64,000 nucleotides of DNA. It comes from Paroedura picta (taxonomy: Eukaryota > Chordata > Lepidosauria > Squamata > Gekkonidae). The translations under genes and the position numbers were made by a program. Under the pieces are notes generated by a model that was not told the DNA's origin, did not search any database, and was given only the letters and a program-made list of their open reading frames with translations. Of this stretch, positions 57,891 through 64,000 are shown one piece after another. The first letter of the stretch is position 1. Each line of letters starts with the position of its first letter. The stretch covers positions 17,037,345 to 17,101,344 of the forward strand of contig NC_135381.1 in the NCBI RefSeq assembly GCF_049243985.1. Reading direction: 5' to 3'.

Positions 57891-58318
57891 TAACTGAATA
57901 ATTGCATGAGGAGGAAGTGAGATTTTACACATACCCACCCCTCCTTGACGTGCTAGGAATTCTCTCTGCTGATTTGATTCATGTGGTTCCGTTTATCTCT
58001 CTCTATCTCACCTGATCTGAGAACTGTCCCAGGAGTCTTACAGGTCTTGACTGAAATAGAGTAGATAAAATATAGTAGATCTGATTGGCACTATATGCTA
58101 TTTTGGGCGGTTTCCATTTCGAGAAAGTTATCTTTAGAACAATGCTTTTCTTTCAGTGGATCTTTTTGGAGGCCCTGTGTGAAATCCTTTATGCCAGAAA
58201 GGCAAAACCCCACACAGGTTCTGCAGTCTGCGAGGTGCGCCCTAAACCTCTTGCAACATCAGGAAGGATTCTGGTCATAACTTGTTGGCGTTAAGATTTT
58301 CGACTCTTCAAACTCTTG
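57891..58318. other. Intergenic, nothing recognised
   Basis: No gene. Confidence 0.35.
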
Positions 58319-58396
58319 GGCAGGGTTAGTCAAACTGCGGCCCTCCAGATGTCCATGGACTACAATTCCCATGAGCCCCTGCCAGCGGTCGCTACC
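58319..58396 (+). mobile_element. Half copy of the palindromic hAT MITE
   Basis: The left arm GGTTAGTCAAACTGCGGCCC...CATGAGCCCCTGCCAGC is present; the right arm is absent. Confidence 0.8.
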
Positions 58397-59041
58397 ATCA
58401 TCCCACTACCATCATCCTTGCTGTCACTCATTGGGCTGTAGACCGGCCTAACTCACACTTGTGAGAATCACAGTATTGCTTGTTATTTGGAGTCCATCTA
58501 ACACAAAAGTCTGCCTGAGATCAAACAATTGCACTGATTTGCATTTGCAGATTTGGACTTTGCTGCTCTGATCCGTATTGTGTCCTGCCCTGAAGCACCA
58601 CTGTGCATTCTCGCCTCCTGTGGGCAGCAGGGATGACACATCACAGCAAGGGTGTTGGTGGTTGCATCCTAGGGGATCCTTGAACCTGATGTAACACCGC
58701 TCTCGAACCCTGAGTGAGCAGGGAGTGAGCACGGGTTCCACTGAATCAAACATTCCAGAACAACCACTTCCGGATAGTATCCAGAGAGACAGAACAGTAC
58801 CTTGCCAAGCCACTCCTGCTGCTGATTCCTCAGCCACCTGTTCCTGGACTACAAAAAGCTTCAGAGTCTTCCACTGCAGGGCATGCGAAACCAGGACTTC
58901 TTCACAACTCCAGAAGCAAAGACGCGTGGGAACAAAGTGCCGTGCAGAAAGGCACCTTCTAGGACTTCAGGCATCCCAAGAATACGGAATGAGCTTTTGA
59001 AGTTACACATTATATATAGCCTGCGGAAGGGGACCACGAAG
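58397..59041. other. SLC5A1 upstream region
   Basis: No repeat or gene recognised over 600 bases immediately upstream of the promoter. Confidence 0.4.
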
Positions 59042-59054
59042 GTTTTTCATTAAC
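59042..59054 (-). promoter_or_regulatory. SLC5A1: HNF1-like site of SLC5A1
   Basis: On the minus strand GTTAATGAAAAAC matches the HNF1 consensus GTTAATNATTAAC at 11 of 13 positions. It lies about 21 bases before the TATA box. HNF1 control of the SGLT1 promoter at about this distance is known in mammals. Confidence 0.6.
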
Positions 59055-59074
59055 TTGTAGGCACTGCCGGGTGA

Positions 59075-59081
59075 TATAAAA
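59075..59081 (+). promoter_or_regulatory. SLC5A1: TATA box of SLC5A1
   Basis: TATAAAA, 39 bases before the start codon. This puts the transcript start near 59,105 and predicts a very short (~15-base) 5' UTR. Confidence 0.7.
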
Positions 59082-59119
59082 AGGGGAGCAGCCGAGGAGC
59101 AAGAGGCACAGTCAGCAGG

Positions 59120-59245
59120 ATGGACACCACGGCATCAACCACGACAGCCCCTGCCCCTTCCGGCAAATCCATCGCCATCAATAATGCCGCGGACATCTCA
59201 GTGATTGTTGTGTATTTCATAGTTGTCTTGGCCGTGGGTCTTTGG
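59120..59245 (+). CDS. SLC5A1: SLC5A1 (SGLT1) first coding exon
   Basis: Encodes 42 residues: a Ser/Thr/Pro/Ala-rich N-terminus, then N-A-A-D-I-S-V-I-V-V-Y-F-I-V-V and A-V-G-L-W, the start of transmembrane helix 0/1 of the SLC5 sodium/solute symporters. It ends in phase 0 at TTTGG|GTAGGT, the position of the first intron in human SLC5A1. SGLT1 couples Na+ to glucose and galactose uptake at the apical membrane of gut and kidney cells. Downstream exons lie beyond the window. SLC5A4-type paralogues share this start, but the neighbour YWHAH and the HNF1-TATA promoter favour SLC5A1. Confidence 0.88.
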
Positions 59246-60389
59246 GTAGGTTATATTTTTTCCTCCTTTTCTGCCAGCCTAGGTGCCAGGGTCCAGATGC
59301 AGAAAGCCCAGGATGAGAGGCTGCTTCTGTGGGAATTTGGATGTGGAAAGGGACAGGTGCATTGAGGGTGTTGAGAGCATATGATTCCCTGACAGGGGGC
59401 CAAGGGCCAGAATCCGGTTCAGACAGGAACAAGGAGCAGGCTAGAGGGGACCTGGAGTGAGGACTTTTGAGAGAGGGGGGAGTCAGAGTACCTTTACTGG
59501 CATACGAATGGCAAAGCATAAAACTAAAACTTCAAACCTTTCCAGTTACGGATTCCATAATGGAAAGGTTTTCATTTAAGATTGCCAGCAAAGACTTAGC
59601 TGCTTTTATAATTATTGCTGAGTCCTTCACACACTCAGCGGTGGGGATATTAGGAGCGGAGGCTGCAGCCGGTGCAAGGAGAGGAGCATTAACGCTTCGG
59701 TGCCAAGACTGGCACGGGGGCAATGATAAGAACAGGAGGGAGAGGGAGGTACACAGAAGAGATGGAAGGAAAGAGACTGTCTGGAGCATGGAGGCTGGTA
59801 TTGATGCGACCTTCTCAGTGGTCCTGACAGGCTAGATGAAAAAAATGTGAAGCTCTGTCAGCTAAAGAATTTAGCACGAGACAAAAGGCTGAGGAGAGCA
59901 GGGTCACCTCCAGGATAGGTCAGGGTGTTTTGCTACCCAAGCAGCTGAGAGCTGCGTGGTATGGGAGCTCCTCAACGCCTTTGCAATGTCTTGATGTTGA
60001 ACAGCTGGGTCTAAGATTTCCTGGTAATACAGTGAAAAAATGTGAAGCCTCTATCCCTGGGAAGGCAGGAACAAAGAGAGAATAAGGGAGATATGAAGAC
60101 AGGGCTTGGTATCTCATGTGTGTATGGGGATGGGGCTCCAGGGATTCTCAGGCTTGCCCTTTTTGTTTCATAAACTCTTCGCTTTTGATATCAGGTGGGA
60201 AGGTTTGAGATTATTTAGCAGTGAGGCCAAAAATACTCTGCACATGTTCAGTGGCACTCTCTTCGTTCTCCTTTGTGCATATGTTTTAGTGGAAATGGCA
60301 TGGGTGGCATTAGTGCCCAGCTACCTAGGGAAGGGGACTCAGCAGGGCAAGCACACCTGCACGTAATAGTTGGGGATGAAGGAGGAAGT
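59246..60389 (+). other. SLC5A1: SLC5A1 intron 1, first part
   Basis: No further SLC5A1 exon found to the end of the window. No clear repeat in this part. Confidence 0.6.
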
Positions 60390-60597
60390 AGGGTTACCAA
60401 CTCTGGTCTGCGAAATTCCTGAAGATTTGTGGGGTGAAGCCTGGAGATGGCAGAGTTTGGGGAAGGGAAGGACTTCAGTCAGGATATAGTGCCATTAGTC
60501 CATGCTCCAAAGCCGCCATTTTTCTCCAGGGAAATTGATCTCTGTAGTCTGGAAATCAGTTGTAATTCCAGGCTGCACTTGGAGGTTGGCAACTACA
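60390..60597 (+). mobile_element. GTTGCCAAC-ended repeat, near full length
   Basis: AGGGTTACCAACTCTGG at the left and AGGTTGGCAACT at the right are inverted. The interior has TTCTCCAGGGAAATTGATCT and CTGGAAATCAGTTGTAATTC. ~208 bp and non-coding, probably a MITE. Reversed fragment at 40822. Confidence 0.72.
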
Positions 60598-60711
60598 GGG
60601 GGAAAGAAGAAAGACACCAAACCCCTCAAGCTAATTTCTGCTACTTCTGTGAGAGTTGAGGGAATAGGAAGGGAGACACACCGGTGTGTGTGTGAGGGGG
60701 AAGAGGGAATG

Positions 60712-60855
60712 GTGTAGCCCGATCCCATCAGAAGCTAAGCAGGGTTGGTCGGAAGACTGCCAAGAAAGCTTTGATGGAGGAAAGAAGGCACTAGGAAACC
60801 ATCTCTGCTTCTCACTTGCCTTGAAAGCCCCTTGCTGAGGTCACCCTAAGTTAAG
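60712..60855 (+). mobile_element. 5S rRNA-derived SINE
   Basis: TAGCCCGATCCCATCAGAAGC and TAAGCAGGGTTGGTC match the internal promoter region of 5S rRNA. The non-5S body CTAGGAAACCATCTCTGCTT...CTTGCCTTGAAAGCCCC follows. The 5S-like part has lost several blocks, so this is not a functional 5S gene. Confidence 0.8.
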
Positions 60856-61267
60856 CTGCCCATCCGTCCCGACTTCCGTGGGACACTCACGCTTTTCAAG
60901 TCTTTGTCCCGGGTCTCGCCTGGATCCTTAAAAGTCTCCCTAGCCAGAGCCCCCTCCCTGCCTCTCTCCCTCCCTGCTTCCCGGCCAGCAGCGGTGCTCT
61001 GCCTTGGCTGGCCCTGTGGCTGGTCTGCACAGGTGTGCCAGGCAGAGGCCTGCCCTCAGCCCCTACCTGACCTTTACCGATGTCGCGCGGGCGCACAAGA
61101 CGGGCTCATGGGAGAGGTGTGCAGGAGGTGAGGTGAACCCAGTCGGAGGGAGGGAGATCGCTGCCACCATGCTGTGGTGGCGGCGGCAGCAACACATCCC
61201 GCCTTACAGTCCCTTAATTCTGGTCACCTTACCCTACGTCAGCTGTCTGACCAGGCATGCGGCCAGA
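60856..61267. other. SLC5A1 intron 1, nothing recognised
   Basis: GC-richer (60890-61190) than its surroundings; no gene seen. Confidence 0.35.
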
Positions 61268-61510
61268 GGAGGAATCATGGAAGGGACCTCCAGGGTCATC
61301 TAGTCCAACCCTCTGCAGACTGCAGGAAATTTACAAGTACCGGCTGATCACAGTGACCCCAGTTCCATGCTCAGATGATGCCTCCCCCCAAAAAATCTCA
61401 GAATTCCTGGCCAGTCTGGCCTGGAGGAAATTTGCTTCCCAACCCCGAAGTGTTGATCGGCATTTCCCTGGGCATGCAAGAAAGGGTCGCAGGAGCCAAG
61501 CTCAGACACA
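61268..61510 (-). mobile_element. CR1-type LINE 3' region
   Basis: CCAGGGTCATCTAGTCCAAC...CCAGTCTGGCCTGGAGGAAA...GGCATTTCCCTGGGCATGC is the reverse complement of a CR1-type 3' UTR. Confidence 0.75.
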
Positions 61511-62087
61511 ATCCCTTTTCCCCAGCCATGTACAATCTGTCTAAACTCACAGAATCAGCTTCATCCTTCATGTGGAGATAGTGGAAGTCGGGCTGCTTAA
61601 ATTACCAGAACCTGGTTAACGCAGGGACAATTCAGAGCTGCTTGGTACCAGCTTTTATTTCCTGCTCCTGAGCCCTTAAGGGAGATTTCACTGATGAAGA
61701 ATTTTTCCAGCCTTCTCCCTGCTTCACCTGCCAGCCCACTCTTGAAAGCCCAGAAACAGAGCTGCTCACAGAAGGTCTGATTGGTGGCAGACAAGAGAGG
61801 GCTTGGGCAGGTGACACGAATGCATGGCCCTCTATATTCCCTAGGCTGCCTCATGCTGGAGCAATGAGTCCTGACCTCCATCTTTGCAGCTTTAAGTTCA
61901 TTGGAGTTGCACAGAAGAGGAGGCAGGTTACAGTCTGGGCATGCCTAAACCAAACTCAGTACACCTGCTACCCTCAATGCCCCCCTCCCAATCTTCTGCT
62001 AAATGGAATCACACATCTAGCACTCTGTACCTGTCTTCTTCCTGCTTAAAATCTCCACTAGTTACTGGGCCTCCTCCTAAATGCCTT
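61511..62087. other. SLC5A1 intron 1, nothing recognised
   Basis: No repeat or exon. Confidence 0.35.
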
Positions 62088-62220
62088 CAACAAAATCAGA
62101 GTCCAGTGGCACCTTTAAGATCAATAAAGATTTGAATAAATCTTTGTTGGTCTTAAAGGTGCCACTGGACTCTGATTTTGTTGTGCTACTTCAGACCAAC
62201 ACGGCCACCCATTTGAATCT
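62088..62220. repeat. Second inverted pair of retroelement tails
   Basis: The minus copy 62090-62136 meets the plus copy 62136-62220 (to CACGGCCACCCATTTGAATCT). The central hammerhead-like part is absent. Arms are ~46 bp and nearly identical. Confidence 0.82.
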
Positions 62221-63799
62221 AAACTCCTTCAAGTAAGCATGGGAGGGGGGTATCTCCCATGTGTTCTTCTCTGCCACCACCAGGACTCCCAGAAATCTCT
62301 GCTCTTGTGCAGTTCCCAGTCATTACCGAAGAAAGATACCCCAAAAATTTCAATTTCATGTTGGTTGATGGAGAAAGAGTCCATTTCCCTCCATTGTAGG
62401 ATGCAAACAACTTGCACTAGGAATGCAGGAACTGCCTAACCCAGGGGTCTTCAGAGTGCTGTCCAGGGACACCATAGCAACCTCTGACACCTTTCCTGGT
62501 ACCCAAGTGTTATTAGATGGTGGGCATGGCTTGGTGGAGGTTCTGCCCAGCAATGCTCCTGACTGAGCATTGGATATCTGATTGGCTGTGCAGATTTTTA
62601 AAAATCTGAACAAGGCTCTTCACTGTGTGACAGAAGGTAATAGGCAGCAGCCATTTTGTAGCCAGCTCTGCTTTCAGTGTAGTCAATTTGTATCCTACAC
62701 CCATCACAAAATATAAAAATTCCATAGGTGAGCGCAGGCTCAAAACAGTTGGGGAGATCCCGCCTAGCTGTAACAAGTAACTCACTTAACGTCTCTGTAC
62801 CAAGCTATGATTTGTTCCTACTGGAATGTTGGAAAGGCCAAGTATGAGTGATGTCACTTTTCAGGAATAATATTATTAATGCTAGAATGTGGGATAGCTT
62901 TTTCCCCCTTTCAGAAGTCATGAGGACTAGGAACATGCTCTGTTGGTTGTTTTGGGTTTTGTTTTGTTTTTTAAAGAAATAAGCTTCTGTTACTGTGCAG
63001 TAAAACCACACTCTGCAGTTTGGTTCCAGGTGACTGATGAAGGGCTTGGTTATGCAGTCCCCTTCTGTGGTTGGGTTGCTGTGACTGCAAATTCTATCCA
63101 CAGGGCATTTAAAGGACAGCAAACAGCCATTAATTCTGTACTAACAAATGTACTTTCCAATTCCAACAGATTTTTCCTGTTTTTCTTGTTCTCTGTGCTG
63201 CAGAATGATAAAATGTTTGCTTCGGAGTGTAACCTTTTAAGCCTTGCCCAAAGTAATCAGAAATGCTATTTTAAATATTTGTATCCCGCTTTCAATTAGA
63301 ATTTCTCTTTTCGCTTTCTCTTGGCTTGAGATTAAACCACAAAAAAGCGTGATCTTAGGTTCCCATAAAGCAGCTTCAGAGAGACAATGTCTCTTCCTGT
63401 GAATGCCCGGAAATGTGTAGAATGGCGACATTAGGAGAAGGGCTGTAGCTTGAAGCTTTTAGGAGAAAAATCCTGGAATGTCTTCCTTGGAACCACTTAA
63501 AATACCTCCTAAGAAAGTGCCCCCCCTTCCCCTGTGAGAACCTGCTGGAGAACCTGGTGGCCAAAATCCCAGATGTATTTGTAAATGTCCAAACCTAGAT
63601 ATGTATTGCTTCACTTTTCAGATGCACACCAGTAATAGTCACCATTCCGCAGGGGATTTCTGGGAACTCTCAACATTTGCAACATCCATGCGAGAATGTC
63701 CACAGCTGCCCATTCACTGAAATATATTTATGGCTGAAACAGTCAGGGTAACAAAGAGAATAATGGAAACTGCTTTGGGTCCCAATGGCGGGGGCGGGA
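62221..63799. other. SLC5A1 intron 1, nothing recognised
   Basis: No further exon of SLC5A1 seen; 63748-63785 is a weak retroposon remnant (AACTGCTTTGGGTCCCAATG). Confidence 0.4.
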
Positions 63800-63960
63800 T
63801 GGTAGAGTATTATTTTTGTTGTTGTTGTTGTTGGTGTTTATATCCTGCCACTCTCGAGATTGTCTCATGGCGGGTTACAATTAGATTAAAAAACACCACA
63901 GTAAAAACTAAAACGATTAAAACAATTAAAATTACTAAAATTTACCCGTTGGCAGAAAAG
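63800..63960 (-). repeat. Retroposon tail
   Basis: TTATATCCTGCCACTCTCGAG...TCATGGCGGGTTACAATTAG, related to 47395; A-rich continuation to 63,945. Confidence 0.55.
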
Positions 63961-64000
63961 ACCCTCACCCCCTTCCTTTCCACTCACCCCCCTCCCCAAG

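Noticed and set aside
60712-60760. Functional 5S rRNA gene
   Set aside because: Only part of the 5S sequence remains and a SINE body follows.
59246-64000. Second SLC5A1 exon
   Set aside because: Searched for the conserved segment following V-G-L-W (F-S-T-N-R-G...F-F-L-A-G-R); not present in any frame.

Overview
This is a vertebrate nuclear genomic window, most likely from a squamate reptile (a lizard). The host genes have introns. The repeat fauna is squamate-like: a BovB/RTE LINE, a Sauria-type SINE whose tail matches that BovB, CR1, a degraded L1, tRNA- and 5S-derived SINEs, many palindromic hAT MITEs, a SPIN-like hAT element and a Helitron. Species and family cannot be fixed from sequence alone.

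Three host genes lie in the same orientation (+). (1) Bases ~1-18,700: the homeobox gene ANHX, reconstructed from short exons at 3399-3647, 4473-4597, 6218-6341, 7467-7668, 9565-9691, 10451-10764, 11425-11566, 13337-13406 and a probable last exon at 17776-17853. All junction phases agree, giving about 476 codons. A tiny additional first coding exon may sit at 34-41. (2) Bases ~23,500-28,680: YWHAH (14-3-3 eta), with a CpG-island promoter, exon 1 at 24135-24221 and exon 2 at 27191-27847; the 247-residue product is intact. (3) Base 59,120 to beyond the end: the promoter and first coding exon of SLC5A1 (SGLT1, Na+/glucose cotransporter), with an HNF1-like site and TATA box just upstream.

The gap from 28.7 to 59.0 kb and the introns are filled with transposable elements, several nested. 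Around twelve copies of a ~136-bp near-palindromic hAT MITE are scattered through the window, five with clean 8-bp target-site duplications. Two antisense solo LTR fossils lie inside ANHX introns. No complete virus-like element, CRISPR array or operon is present.

The genes are not one pathway: a homeobox factor, a phospho-protein adaptor and an apical sugar transporter. YWHAH and SLC5A1 are also neighbours in human (22q12.3), whereas human ANHX is on 12q24.33, so the ANHX-YWHAH adjacency is informative about synteny. The most distinctive observations are the ANHX gene model, the CRE/MEF2-TATA module with NRF1-like sites at YWHAH, the Helitron with a textbook 3' hairpin, and the inverted retroelement-tail pairs with a hammerhead-like motif.
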